A stretch of 64,000 nucleotides of DNA from Rhodococcus sp. 1168 (GCF_002091955.1 NZ_MKKY01000097.1:1-64000), one strand, 5' to 3'; counted from the stretch's first letter, positions 1 through 8,640 are shown. Translations and numbers: made by a program. Notes: generated by a model not told the origin, from the letters alone.

Positions 1-45
1 TCACCCATCCACTACGAGGCACACCTCACCCTACCTCAACAGACA

Positions 46-384
46 CTAACTGAACGGTATTGCCGCTAAAGCCTTCGCGGTATCCATAGGGCTACCACCG
101 CCGAAGCCGATGACGGAATCAGCCTGATGTTCCTTCACCGCATCGATGCCCGCCTGCAAAGAGTCAGTCGTCGGATCCGGCACGGTCTTGGAAAACACTG
201 CCACCGACTTACCCGCTGCCTTGATTATCGCTACAAGGCGATCCGCGGATCCGTTCCCAACCATGAACGAGTCGGTTACGAGAAGCGGACGTTCCAGAGC
301 CAGGTCAGTAAGAACATCGCCTAGTCCTTCCACCGCACCCGGGCCGAGTTTCACAAATCGAGGAAAAGAGATACTGGAGACCAT
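46..384 (-). pseudogene. Iron-containing alcohol dehydrogenase, truncated after N-terminal ~108 residues
   Basis: The 112-residue product is a clean N-terminal NAD(P)-binding half of a group III (iron-containing) alcohol dehydrogenase: an opening FVKLGPGAV-type segment, then the hallmark GFGGGSPMDTAKA motif near residues 93-106. Family members are about 380 residues and their metal-binding histidines lie in the C-terminal half, which is missing. After AKALAA the frame reads IPFS and stops, and neither other frame on this strand resumes the family, so this is a breakpoint and not a single frameshift. The start has a good Shine-Dalgarno (AAGGAG). It lies 60 bp downstream of mmsA on the same strand and was probably cotranscribed. 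Without its catalytic domain it should be inactive. Confidence 0.8.
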
Positions 385-444
385 ATCTACTCCTTTGCAG
401 GGTATTGGTGCGTCCCCCCAGTGACCGCAGGGGAACGCGAAGAA

Positions 445-1938
445 TTAACTGTTTTCGGGGAACCCGAGGTTGATGCCGCCGTGACTGGGGTCGAGCCAGC
501 GACTGGTGACTGCTTTACCTCGCGTGAAGAAGTTGACCCCCTCCATACCGTGAGCGTGAGTGTCGCCGAAAAGGCTGTTCTTCCAACCTCCAAAGCTGTA
601 GTAAGCCATCGGCACGGGGATGGGCACGTTGATGCCGACCATGCCGACTTCGACCTCATTTTGGAATCGCCGCGCCGCACCACCGTCGTTGGTGAAGATG
701 ACAGTTCCGTTGCCGTACGGATTGGAATTGATGAGCTCGAGAGCTTCGTCGTAGGTTTCGACCCGCACGACCGAGAGAACTGGTCCGAAGATTTCGTCGG
801 TGTAGATGCTCATGTCGGTCGTGACATTGTCGATGAGCGTCGGCCCCAACCAGAAACCATCGTCACCGCCGTCTGCTTGGACCTTACGTCCGTCAACGAC
901 GATGGTGGCACCTGCGGCCTCGCCGGCATCGACATAGGAGGCGACCTTGTCGCGGTGCGCCTTGGTGACAAGCGGGCCCATGTCGGCGCCCTTCGTGCCG
1001 TCACCGGTCTTGAGAGGTGTAGTTCTCTCGACTATCTTCGCTACAAGATCGTCGGCGATGCCCCCGACCGCGACGAGGGCGGAGATAGCCATGCAGCGCT
1101 CCCCTGCTGAGCCGAAGCCGGCGTTGACCATAGCGTCGGCTGCGAGGTCGAGGTCGGCGTCGGGGAGAACGATCGCGTGGTTCTTCGCTCCGCCGAGAGC
1201 CTGCACGCGTTTTCCATGGCTCGCCCCGGTGGAGTACACGTACTTCGCGATGGGAGTAGAACCGACGAACGAAATCGCTTTGATTGCCTTGTTCTCGAGC
1301 AGTTCGTCGACGGCAATTTTTCCGCCCTGCAGGACGTTGAAGACGCCGTCTGGGAGGCCTGCTTCTTTCCACAGTTCGGCGATCCAGATGCTGGCGGTGG
1401 GATCCTTCTCACTCGGCTTGAGCACGACAGTATTGCCGGCGGCGATGGCGACGGGAAAGAACCACATCGGAACCATGGCGGGGAAGTTGAAAGGGGAGAT
1501 GATGCCGACGGGACCAAGAGGTTGGCGGATGGAGTAGACATCTACCTTGGTGGAAGCATTCTCGGTGAAGCCCCCCTTGAGGAGATGCGCTATGCCGCAA
1601 GCATATTCGACAACTTCCTGGCCGCGGCTGATTTCGCCGAGGGCGTCGGAGAGAACTTTGCCGTGTTCGGCGGTGATGATCTCGGCGAGTTCCCACTTCT
1701 TCGCGTTCAGCAGTTCGCGGAAATTGAAGAGGATCTGGGTGCGCCTTGCCAACGACGTATCACGCCACTCCGGGAAAGCGGCGGCGGCGGCACCGATGAC
1801 AGAACGCGCGTCTTCGACGGTGGCTAGGGCGACCTGTCCGGTGACCTCACCGGTCGCGGGGTTGGTAACCGGGGCGGTCGCCTCTGAGATTCCGGCGAAC
1901 GGCTTTCCGCCCTTCCAATGTGCAATCACAGTGCTCAC
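445..1938 (-). CDS. mmsA: CoA-acylating methylmalonate-semialdehyde dehydrogenase
   Basis: This cytosolic aldehyde dehydrogenase oxidises (methyl)malonate semialdehyde to propionyl- or acetyl-CoA in valine, beta-alanine, inositol or 3-hydroxypropionate breakdown. The 497 residues are full length for the family. The cofactor region (ISPFNFPAMVPMW, about 147-159) and the MmsA-typical GGAKNHAIVLPDAD segment (249-262) precede the catalytic Cys282 in GSAGERCMAIS. The GTG start at 1938 is preceded by AAGGAG. A LysR gene diverges upstream and a truncated iron alcohol dehydrogenase follows, suggesting an operon that once reduced or oxidised a short hydroxy-acid/semialdehyde pair. The exact physiological substrate is inferred from the family only. 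Confidence 0.9.
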   Translation of the reverse strand: MSTVIAHWKGGKPFAGISEATAPVTNPATGEVTGQVALATVEDARSVIGAAAAAFPEWRDTSLARRTQILFNFRELLNAKKWELAEIITAEHGKVLSDALGEISRGQEVVEYACGIAHLLKGGFTENASTKVDVYSIRQPLGPVGIISPFNFPAMVPMWFFPVAIAAGNTVVLKPSEKDPTASIWIAELWKEAGLPDGVFNVLQGGKIAVDELLENKAIKAISFVGSTPIAKYVYSTGASHGKRVQALGGAKNHAIVLPDADLDLAADAMVNAGFGSAGERCMAISALVAVGGIADDLVAKIVERTTPLKTGDGTKGADMGPLVTKAHRDKVASYVDAGEAAGATIVVDGRKVQADGGDDGFWLGPTLIDNVTTDMSIYTDEIFGPVLSVVRVETYDEALELINSNPYGNGTVIFTNDGGAARRFQNEVEVGMVGINVPIPVPMAYYSFGGWKNSLFGDTHAHGMEGVNFFTRGKAVTSRWLDPSHGGINLGFPENS

Positions 1939-2000
1939 AGCGCGCTCCTTCTAGTAGGTGTGCGCCCAGTCTCTGGTGCAAATATGACCCTGTCAAAGAC

Positions 2001-2030
2001 CAATACTGCACCCCACTGTGCAGAATTGCA
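2001..2030. promoter_or_regulatory. Possible LysR operator between mmsA and its divergent regulator
   Basis: The 112 bp between mmsA and the divergent LysR gene contain three closely spaced TGCA half-sites (2007-2010, 2019-2022, 2027-2030), the last two as TGCAGAATTGCA. LysR proteins usually bind interrupted dyads in such divergent promoters and repress their own gene while activating the neighbour. The arms are short and the match to T-N11-A is loose, so this is a suggestion only. Confidence 0.25.
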
Positions 2031-2050
2031 CGTGCTGCTACTGTGACTCG

Positions 2051-2947
2051 GTGTTCAGTTCAGACCACCTCAGATACTTTCTCGAATTGTCACGACACGG
2101 CCGACTCAACGAAGCATCTCGCGCACTTGGCGTCGACCACACCACGGTGGGCCGGAAAGTCACCAGTCTGGAAAGGTTGGCTGGACAGCGTCTCTTCGAC
2201 CGCACGTCGTCTGGATGGCGGCTGACCGAGGCTGGGCGACGATTGGTCGGGTACGCGGAAACCGTCGAATCAACCCTTATCGCCGCGTTCGAAGATCAAA
2301 CATCGCGAGTCGGGTCCCTCCGCGGTTCAGTCCGAATCGCCGCACCAGATGGCTTCGGCGCATTCGTTCTCACACCCAACCTGGCGACATTGCGTCGACT
2401 CCACCCCGACCTGAGCGTCGAACTGGTCACAGCGACCGAACACCACACCGCGAGTGCGCGAGAATTCGATATAGCGATCACTTTAGAACAACCGGGGCCT
2501 CGCTTGGTGTCCTCTCGAAAGCTGGCAACCTACGCTTTGCGCTTATACGCGACAGCGGAATATCTTGATAACCACCCGGCCATCGCGAAGCGGGATGACT
2601 TACGGGAACACACACTGATCTGGTACGTCGGAGCTCTACTCGACGTCGCACCCCTGCGCATCCTCGACTCGATCCTGCCCCCCGAAGGTCGCGCTCAAAT
2701 CCAGACCAACAACATAACCGGGCACTGGCTTGCCGCGCAGAATGGGCTTGGGATAGCTCCGTTGCCGAGCTATATCGGTGAACCCGACAAGAACCTGATC
2801 TGCGTTCTCCCAGAATCGTTTTCCATCGAGGGGACCTATTGGGTCGCGGTACCAAAAGAGCTCACAGGACTGGCGAGGGTGAAAGCGGTCGACGATCTAC
2901 TGAACGACGTCGTCCACAACGCGGTCCACTTGAGCCCGGCAACCTGA
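2051..2947 (+). CDS. LysR-family transcriptional regulator, divergent from mmsA
   Basis: The 298-residue protein has an N-terminal winged helix-turn-helix (LNEASRALGVDHTTVGRKVTSLE, first 50 residues) followed by a LysR-type effector-binding domain (GSLRGSVRIAAPDGFG onward). The GTG at 2051 places SDHLRYFLELSRHG at the usual distance from the start; an upstream in-frame GTG at 2018 would add a cysteine-rich MQNCTCCYC stretch atypical for LysR proteins, so it was not chosen. Its position back-to-back with mmsA suggests it controls mmsA and the adjacent dehydrogenase. The inducer is unknown. Confidence 0.85.
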   Translation: MFSSDHLRYFLELSRHGRLNEASRALGVDHTTVGRKVTSLERLAGQRLFDRTSSGWRLTEAGRRLVGYAETVESTLIAAFEDQTSRVGSLRGSVRIAAPDGFGAFVLTPNLATLRRLHPDLSVELVTATEHHTASAREFDIAITLEQPGPRLVSSRKLATYALRLYATAEYLDNHPAIAKRDDLREHTLIWYVGALLDVAPLRILDSILPPEGRAQIQTNNITGHWLAAQNGLGIAPLPSYIGEPDKNLICVLPESFSIEGTYWVAVPKELTGLARVKAVDDLLNDVVHNAVHLSPAT

Positions 2948-3353
2948 TCAGAAGTGTCTGAATAGCGGTTGATCCGGTCTTTGGTCGACACCTCGCGCTC
3001 AGCTTGGCGCGAAGAACTGCCGATGACCGAAATACCGGCCCCTGGGAGCGGCCGAGCCTCATGACCCAAGGAGCAGGGCACGGAGTTGAACGTCCTCGAG
3101 ACCGCGCTGGACGCGGAGATGACCAACCGCGCATCTCCCGACGGGGGACAACATCGGGCGTTTCTGAAAGCCACGAAACCGGCGGATGGAGATTTCGCAC
3201 GGCGGGGAACAGTCGTCCACCTATGAACCGGTTCGACGCCGTTGCTGGGCCCATTTCACACGAACACCACAGCTCCATCCTCTGCCGCTGGGGCCGAATC
3301 ACCGGTAGCCTCGACCGGGTTCATCGTCATCTTTACGAGAGGAAAGAACTCAC
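2948..3353. other. Intergenic region, no convincing gene
   Basis: About 400 bp with only short overlapping open frames on both strands that match nothing I recognise. One frame near 3084-3225 reads NVLETALDAEMTNRAS, which faintly resembles the LESALEGEMT segment of IS256-type transposases, but it is interrupted and too short to call. The last 30 bases carry the strong ribosome-binding site of the small gene at 3354. Confidence 0.4.
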
Positions 3354-3458
3354 ATGATCACGAATTTCATCAATCTCATTCTCGGCGGAGTCAGCTCGGC
3401 CTCCGCCGGCAGCAGCGGGTTCGAACTGGCTCCGGGTGTGCTCCCTTTCGGTCTGTGA
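3354..3458 (+). CDS. Small 34-residue peptide, glycine/serine-rich with hydrophobic N-terminus
   Basis: An ATG preceded by a strong ribosome-binding site (GAGAGGAAAG, 7 nt spacing) opens a 34-codon frame ending in TGA. The peptide starts MITNFINLILGGVSSASAGS and continues with a short FELAPGVLPFGL tail. The first 12 residues would form a short hydrophobic or amphipathic helix; there is no charged residue apart from one Glu. It lies 32 bp upstream of the metallo-beta-lactamase-fold gene and is probably cotranscribed with it. I do not recognise the family. A small secreted or membrane-active peptide, or a leader peptide, are both possible. The evidence for translation is the ribosome-binding site only. 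Confidence 0.45.
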   Translation: MITNFINLILGGVSSASAGSSGFELAPGVLPFGL

Positions 3459-3490
3459 ACCGCGAAGACCTGTAGACCGGGAAGGAAGAT

Positions 3491-4354
3491 TTGTCTCGTT
3501 CTTTCGGTGACGACTACCCGATTTGCGTGGCTTGCGGCGTTCAGTATCCACTGAGCGTCGCAGCTTCGGCCGCCTCTGCAACTGCTCACTGCTTCATCTG
3601 CGAGGACGAGCGCCAGTACGTGGGGTACGCCGGCCAGCAGTGGACAAGCCTTGGCGAACTGAGACTTCAGGGCCATACCGTCGAGATCCGGGAAGAAATA
3701 CCCGGGCTTTGGGGGATTGCGACGTCTCCGAACTTTGCCATCGGTCAACGAGCGCTTCTGGTGCCGGGAGACGACGGCAACGTGCTGTGGGATTCCACGA
3801 CGTACATCGACGATGCCGCGGTCGCGCGAGTCACCGAACTGGGAGGAATCTCGGTGATCGCACTGTCGCATCCGCATTACTACAGTTCAATGGTCGAATG
3901 GAGCCGAGCATTCGGTGACGCGCCGATCTACGTGCACGAACGCGATGCGCAGTGGATCCGGAGGAACGACAACGTCGTCCTGTGGTCCGGTGACACACAT
4001 GAGGTGCTTCCCGGAATAACCCTGATCAATGCCGGAGTTCATTTTGCCGGCGGCACCGTAATGCACTGGCGTGACGGCGTCGATGGCAGTGGCGCCCTGT
4101 TCGCCGGGGACATCTTCACTGTGGTGGCGGACCGTCGCTGGGTCGGATTCATGTACAGCTATCCCAATCTCATCCCCGAGCACCCCGTGACCATCAGGAA
4201 AGCTGTCGATCTGGTTCGGACCTTCCCGTTTGGATCTCTCTACGGTGCCTGGTGGAATCGAATCATCACCAGCGACGCCCACGATGCCGTCATCCGCTCG
4301 GCGCGAAGGTACTTCGAGCACATCGGCGCACCGTTGGACGGGATGCACCTCTAG
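3491..4354 (+). CDS. Metallo-beta-lactamase-fold hydrolase with N-terminal zinc-knuckle-like segment
   Basis: A 287-residue protein of a widespread but uncharacterised hydrolase subfamily. Residues 10-40 hold two Cys pairs (CVAC and CFIC) that could bind zinc. The beta-lactamase fold follows, with the subfamily motif SHPHYYSSMVEW instead of classical HxHxDH, then NAGVHFAGG, an Asp in FAGDIF, and a C-terminal YGAWWNRII. The start is TTG at 3491, supported by GGAAGGAAG just upstream; no better ATG exists in frame before CVACG. The substrate is unknown. It follows the 34-residue peptide gene closely, which may be informative. Confidence 0.75.
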   Translation: MSRSFGDDYPICVACGVQYPLSVAASAASATAHCFICEDERQYVGYAGQQWTSLGELRLQGHTVEIREEIPGLWGIATSPNFAIGQRALLVPGDDGNVLWDSTTYIDDAAVARVTELGGISVIALSHPHYYSSMVEWSRAFGDAPIYVHERDAQWIRRNDNVVLWSGDTHEVLPGITLINAGVHFAGGTVMHWRDGVDGSGALFAGDIFTVVADRRWVGFMYSYPNLIPEHPVTIRKAVDLVRTFPFGSLYGAWWNRIITSDAHDAVIRSARRYFEHIGAPLDGMHL

Positions 4355-4489
4355 TATGTGACGGCGCACAAGCCATTTGTTCTGTTGCAGATCGCGGATC
4401 ACTTTTACTTACAACACATCTCACTGCATTGAGCACCACGCTTTCCCCGGTCCGATCATTTGGTGGTCGCCGGGGCTGAGCAGCCGAAA

Positions 4490-4514
4490 GTTTCAACCGT
4501 TCTGACGCGGGTAA
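4490..4514 (+). promoter_or_regulatory. SigB/SigF-like promoter before the small gene at 4524
   Basis: GTTT (4490-4493), 15 bases, then GGGTAA (4509-4514) fits the actinobacterial general-stress sigma consensus GTTT-N14-17-GGGTA. The following ATG is only 9 nt beyond the -10 element, so such a transcript would be almost leaderless. Confidence 0.35.
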
Positions 4515-4523
4515 GGAATCGAA

Positions 4524-4688
4524 ATGACTGGAAAACACGCAAAGACGCCACGGACCGAGACCACCGACAAGGGTGCCGAAGGCGCTCGGAGGGACGTTCA
4601 GTCGGATCCCGCAGCCGGCCAGGATTCAGGCGACTGGTCGGGTGAAGGTGGCGCAACCACCGATGGCCCCGCCACCGACACCGAATGA
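4524..4688 (+). CDS. Small conserved acidic hydrophilic protein (54 aa)
   Basis: An ATG after GGTAAGGAATCGAA opens 54 codons encoding a highly polar peptide: MTGKHAKTPRTETTDKGAEG, then ARRDVQSDPAAGQDSGDW and a Gly/Thr/Asp-rich tail. I recall very similar short proteins (TTDKGAEGARRDVQSDPA core) as hypothetical proteins in Rhodococcus and relatives, but cannot verify this here. It has no membrane segment or cysteine and is predicted to be disordered. A stress-sigma-type promoter overlaps its start, suggesting a role in general stress like other small disordered stress proteins; that is inference. Confidence 0.6.
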   Translation: MTGKHAKTPRTETTDKGAEGARRDVQSDPAAGQDSGDWSGEGGATTDGPATDTE

Positions 4689-4696
4689 ACTGACTG

Positions 4697-4969
4697 TCAG
4701 CCCCTGTGACGGTCGGCGCGTTGGACAAGCCGAACGTCGCCGGGCGCGACGACTTTTTCGACCTCGGCGGCTTCGGTGAACCAGCTACCGTCGACGTCGA
4801 AGACCACGAGAAGGTCGGTAAGCCAATCGACCTCGACGACTGTGCCAACCGAGCCCGCAGGCACCCCGCTGCGCCACGCTCGTATCCCTAAGTCCTGCAC
4901 CGCGACAACGGTGTCGCCTCGCACGAACTCGCCCCGGTTGTCCTCACTGCGGTCTACCGAACTATCCAT
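4697..4969 (-). CDS. Small SH3/KOW-like barrel protein (90 aa)
   Basis: The frame is longer upstream, but the ATG at 4969, preceded by GGGGGG, gives a coherent 90-residue protein beginning MDSSVDRSEDNRGEFVRGD. The core RGDTVVAVQDLG...GVPAGSVGTVVEVDWLTDLLVVFDVDG has the strand-turn pattern and central glycines of small SH3/KOW-type beta barrels that often bind nucleic acid or protein. The upstream part of the frame (cysteine-rich, low complexity) looks non-coding. It converges with the 54-aa stress-type gene with 8 bp between stops. Function is unknown. Confidence 0.6.
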   Translation of the reverse strand: MDSSVDRSEDNRGEFVRGDTVVAVQDLGIRAWRSGVPAGSVGTVVEVDWLTDLLVVFDVDGSWFTEAAEVEKVVAPGDVRLVQRADRHRG

Positions 4970-5407
4970 GGCCCCCCGACCCGAAGTGTGCGACCCCGTT
5001 GACGAGGACCGACTATGCCGATAAGTCAACAGCAACACCACACACTCTTTCAAGCAGTGAGCGCCCCGGTTACATAGCACATTTTCGACGGCAAGCCCAG
5101 TTGTTGCGTGTAAACAGGTTCCTGGACGCTGATTTGGGAAGCACCGTGCTCCGGGATTGCGATCGACCTGAAAGCACGCACTCCCGCTGTTTCGTAGAGA
5201 AGAACGCTTGTGAGTCATCTTGAACGCGTAGCTCATCGACGAAACGGTGCGCGACATTGCGGTTTCTGAACCTCGTCACCGACGAAAATAGTCCGCAGCA
5301 GGGTGGTTCCGCGCGCGCTCTGGCGATCCTGGGTTAACCTCGCAGTCGGCGGGATGCCCGATTGCCTCCGCCGCGTCGGTGCCGCACACGAAAGGGGAAG
5401 CCTTCGC
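4970..5407. other. Intergenic region upstream of the GGDEF-EAL gene
   Basis: About 440 bp between divergent genes. Open frames here (for example 4999-5223) lack ribosome-binding sites and actinobacterial codon bias. The left part should hold the promoter of the small KOW-like gene and the right part that of the GGDEF-EAL gene. I see no repeat or RNA gene. Confidence 0.4.
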
Positions 5408-7684
5408 ATGGACTCGAAGGTTCTTCCGATGCACCAACTGTTGGCCGGCGTCCCCAAATTGGTGGGCATTTCTTCAGCGGTCGTCGCCAGTAGCGTTCTC
5501 TTCTTCCGCGGCGACTCCTCGGTTCGCTCGATCGTCATGGCCGGGTTCGCGTTGTCGGCGATCCTCGCCATCGGCGTCGGTATTCGTCGATACAAGCCAG
5601 CCGACGCTACATCTTGGTGGTGCCTGTTCGGCGCATCTGCACTTTTCCTCGTCGGCGTCGGTCTCCGCGGCGGCGGGACGGACTATCCGGGCGGTGTCAC
5701 CGAACTGTCCAACGCACTGACGCTGGGTGGTTACTGTCTCATCGGGACGGCGTTGGCGCGATGGGTCCTGGAGCGACGGTCCAGAGACGACATCACGCCG
5801 CTGATCGATGCCGGGCTCATCTCGGTCGGCACTCTCTTCGTGTCGTGGGTCGTGCTGATATCTCCGCTGCTCGACGGCACCGTCAGTACCGCTGCCGCGA
5901 TCGGCAACGGCGTATACCCCGCAATCGACGCAGGCATGATCACGCTCGTGACGTACCTGCTCGTCTCGTCCACGCATCGCAATCGTGCACTGCGCCTTCT
6001 TCTCGTTGCCTTGCTCGCAATATTGGTCGGCGATCTTGCGTATGCCCAGTCCCTCTCCCGCACGGTTCCGCTGTCGCCGGGACTGCTGGACGGCATCTAC
6101 CTCTTCGCCTACGCCGCACTTGCCCTTGCGGCCCTCAATCCGCAGATGGCGACGATGTCACATCGACAGAGTTCCCCTCCTCGGCACAGTCGCCGTCGGG
6201 TGCTGTTCGTCGTCGCACTTTTAGCCGTGTGCGCAGCTACGTTGGTGCTCGGATCCTCCACCTCGACGGTCGATCGCGTGGTGCGATCGGCATTGCTCTC
6301 GGTATTGCTGATCGGGACCTTTCTGCGCGGAGAGCGCGCCATGAGCCTCGTCGAACGCAGTGAGGACGACGCCCGGTATCGCGCGGCCCACGACGCGCTC
6401 ACGGGGTTACCGAACCGAACGATGCTCGACGAGCAGTTTGCTCGATTGGCTCTCGCAAGCGGACGCGGGCGAATCTTCGTCCTGTTCGTCGATCTCGACA
6501 ACTTCAAAACTGTCAACGATTCCTACGGTCACCGTGTGGGTGACGAGATGATCGCGGCAGCTGCCCATCGGATTCGCGCGACAGTACGGTCCTCGGACAC
6601 CGTGGTGCGGTACGCAGGTGACGAGTTCATCGTCATCGGTAGTAGCACTCGTCCTGAGATGGAGGAGGTGGCGCGTTCGGTGATCGAGCGGATATCCGAG
6701 CCGTTCGTACTCAGTGTTGCCACCACCTACATCACTGCATCAATCGGGATCGCCGCCGCCGACAACCGCCCAGGCGATCTGGATGATCTCCTCCGCGAGG
6801 CCGATATGGCGATGTATCACGCGAAGTCGCTGGGAGCCTCCCGATTCTCTTTCTTCGACGAGTCGTTGCGCGCGTCCTCGGTCGCGGCGATCGAGACGGC
6901 AACTACCCTGAGAGGGGCGGTCCGACGCGGTGAAATGGTCGTCCACTATCAGCCGATCGTCTCGACGTCCTCACGAAGCACCGTCGTCTACGAGGCGCTG
7001 GTGCGGTGGAACCGCGACGGTCGTCTACGGTCACCCGTCGAGTTCGTGCCGATCGCGGAATCCACGAATCTGATCGGTGAGATCGGCGCCTTCGTTCTAC
7101 GCACCGCCCTGAAGGATCTGAACGCGCTTCGGGCAGCCGGACAGAACGTCACGATGTCGGTCAATGTCTCCTCGGTTCAACTCCGTGACGACTCGTTGCC
7201 GAAATTGGTCTCCGACATGTTGGAAGAGTACGGCCTGTGCGGTGCGGATCTTGCTCTCGAAGTCACCGAAACTGCACTCATCGACGACGTTTTCGCTGCC
7301 AAGAAGATCCTCGACGAACTGGCAGCGATGGAAGTGTTGATCGTTCTCGACGACTTCGGTGTCGGGTACTCCTCACTCAGCCGGCTCCGCGAACTTCCCA
7401 TCGCCTTGCTCAAGATCGACCGCTCGTTCGTCGCCGAGATCGGCACCAGCGAGTCCGCGGATTCGCTCGTCACTGCCATCGCAGCGATGGCGCGGGCGCT
7501 GCCTGTGTCCATCGTCGCGGAGGGCGTCGAAACCGAGGAACAAGCGCGCGCGGTCGAGGCTCTGCACTGCCGGTTCGCGCAGGGATACCTCTACGGCCGA
7601 CCCGCACCACTCGAGCATTGGCTGCAGACCATGCTCACTTCGGCGCACCCGGTCGGTGCCGACTTGTCGAACATCGTCGAATAA
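5408..7684 (+). CDS. Membrane-anchored GGDEF-EAL cyclic-di-GMP turnover protein
   Basis: A 758-residue protein with a multi-spanning N-terminal sensor region of about nine hydrophobic segments (residues 1-300), then a GGDEF domain with active-type AGDEF near 403-407, then an EAL domain with YEALVRWN near 526 and DDFGVGYSSL near 648. Both catalytic signatures look intact, so synthesis and hydrolysis of c-di-GMP are both possible. The N-terminal layout resembles MHYT/MASE-like membrane sensors. The ATG at 5408 (MDSKVLPMHQ), after AAAGGGGAAG, was chosen over a GTG 105 bp upstream. The next gene converges with it. The signal sensed is unknown. Confidence 0.85.
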   Translation: MDSKVLPMHQLLAGVPKLVGISSAVVASSVLFFRGDSSVRSIVMAGFALSAILAIGVGIRRYKPADATSWWCLFGASALFLVGVGLRGGGTDYPGGVTELSNALTLGGYCLIGTALARWVLERRSRDDITPLIDAGLISVGTLFVSWVVLISPLLDGTVSTAAAIGNGVYPAIDAGMITLVTYLLVSSTHRNRALRLLLVALLAILVGDLAYAQSLSRTVPLSPGLLDGIYLFAYAALALAALNPQMATMSHRQSSPPRHSRRRVLFVVALLAVCAATLVLGSSTSTVDRVVRSALLSVLLIGTFLRGERAMSLVERSEDDARYRAAHDALTGLPNRTMLDEQFARLALASGRGRIFVLFVDLDNFKTVNDSYGHRVGDEMIAAAAHRIRATVRSSDTVVRYAGDEFIVIGSSTRPEMEEVARSVIERISEPFVLSVATTYITASIGIAAADNRPGDLDDLLREADMAMYHAKSLGASRFSFFDESLRASSVAAIETATTLRGAVRRGEMVVHYQPIVSTSSRSTVVYEALVRWNRDGRLRSPVEFVPIAESTNLIGEIGAFVLRTALKDLNALRAAGQNVTMSVNVSSVQLRDDSLPKLVSDMLEEYGLCGADLALEVTETALIDDVFAAKKILDELAAMEVLIVLDDFGVGYSSLSRLRELPIALLKIDRSFVAEIGTSESADSLVTAIAAMARALPVSIVAEGVETEEQARAVEALHCRFAQGYLYGRPAPLEHWLQTMLTSAHPVGADLSNIVE

Positions 7685-7707
7685 GTAGCCGCAGCTGCGA
7701 TGAATTT

Positions 7708-8436
7708 TCAAACGAAGCGGTAGCCCATCCCGGTTTCGGTCAGTAGGTGGCGCGGATGCGACGGGTCGTCCTCGAGCTTGTGCCGTAACTGACCGAGATA
7801 GATTCGGAGATAGTGCGTTTCGCGCCCGTGGTGCGGCCCCCACACGGTCTGCAGAATCTCCTTCTGGGAGACCAGTTTCCCCTGGTTTCGGACGAGAAGT
7901 TCGAGCACACCCCATTCGGTTCGAGTGAGATGGATGTTCACTCCGTACCGCGTCACAGTTTTGGCGGACAAATCGACGGTGAACGAGTCGGTGACCACAA
8001 CGGCCGCTTCGGCTCCATGAGGTCCCCGCCGCAGTGCCGCGCGCAGACGCGCGAGCAACTCGTCCATCCCGAACGGCTTGGTGACGAAATCGTCGGCACC
8101 AGCATCGAGTGCCTCGACAGTGTCGACAGAGTCGGTACGAGCCGAGAGAACGACGATCGGCACGTCGGTCCATCCCCGCAAGCCGCCGATGACCTCGATC
8201 CCGTCGATATCCGGCAGGCCGAGATCGAGGATCACGATCTCGGGATGGAAATTGGCGGCCACTCGGAGCGCCTCGGCTCCCGATGCCGCCGTTACTACCT
8301 CGTAGCCACGTACGTTCAGATTGATTCGGAGTGCTCGCAGGATCTGCGGTTCGTCGTCGACGATGAGAACTCTGACCCGCGGCACCACCATCGAACCGCC
8401 GTCGGGAGCGACCTCGACAGACACACCCTTGCGCAT
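7708..8436 (-). CDS. KdpE-like OmpR-family response regulator (orphan)
   Basis: The 242-residue protein has a receiver domain (VLIVDDEPQILRAL, phospho-acceptor Asp in VILDLGLPDIDG, conserved Lys in VTKPF) and a C-terminal OmpR/PhoB winged helix ending LLTETGMGYRFV. Sequence style matches KdpE of the potassium-responsive KdpDE pair. No KdpD histidine kinase and no kdpFABC transporter genes lie on either side, so the partner must be elsewhere. The ATG at 8436 follows GAGGGG; an internal start at 8391 is possible. It converges with the GGDEF-EAL gene. Confidence 0.8.
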   Translation of the reverse strand: MRKGVSVEVAPDGGSMVVPRVRVLIVDDEPQILRALRINLNVRGYEVVTAASGAEALRVAANFHPEIVILDLGLPDIDGIEVIGGLRGWTDVPIVVLSARTDSVDTVEALDAGADDFVTKPFGMDELLARLRAALRRGPHGAEAAVVVTDSFTVDLSAKTVTRYGVNIHLTRTEWGVLELLVRNQGKLVSQKEILQTVWGPHHGRETHYLRIYLGQLRHKLEDDPSHPRHLLTETGMGYRFV

Positions 8437-8640
8437 CCGTCGATCCCCTCGTCGCTCATTGGGCCAGCAGCTACGAGTACACCGTACTTCGATCCGATAC
8501 CCAGCTCCCCACGCCTATGCCGGACGACCCGAAAGTGAATACCCTTCGATATTCCGACATGGTCGATTCTGAGATCGAGATGGGACATTCGCGACTCTGC
8601 TCTCAGGTTGACGCTCTACAGTCGGACCCAGTAGTCACGT

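Noticed and set aside
421..1954. Several long plus-strand frames over mmsA (for example 421-1110, 1177-1827)
   Set aside because: They are antisense shadows of a clearly recognisable aldehyde dehydrogenase; high GC produces long open opposite frames.
3084..3230. Possible IS256-type transposase remnant (NVLETALDAEMTNRAS)
   Set aside because: Similarity covers about 15 residues only, the frame is interrupted and there are no terminal repeats.
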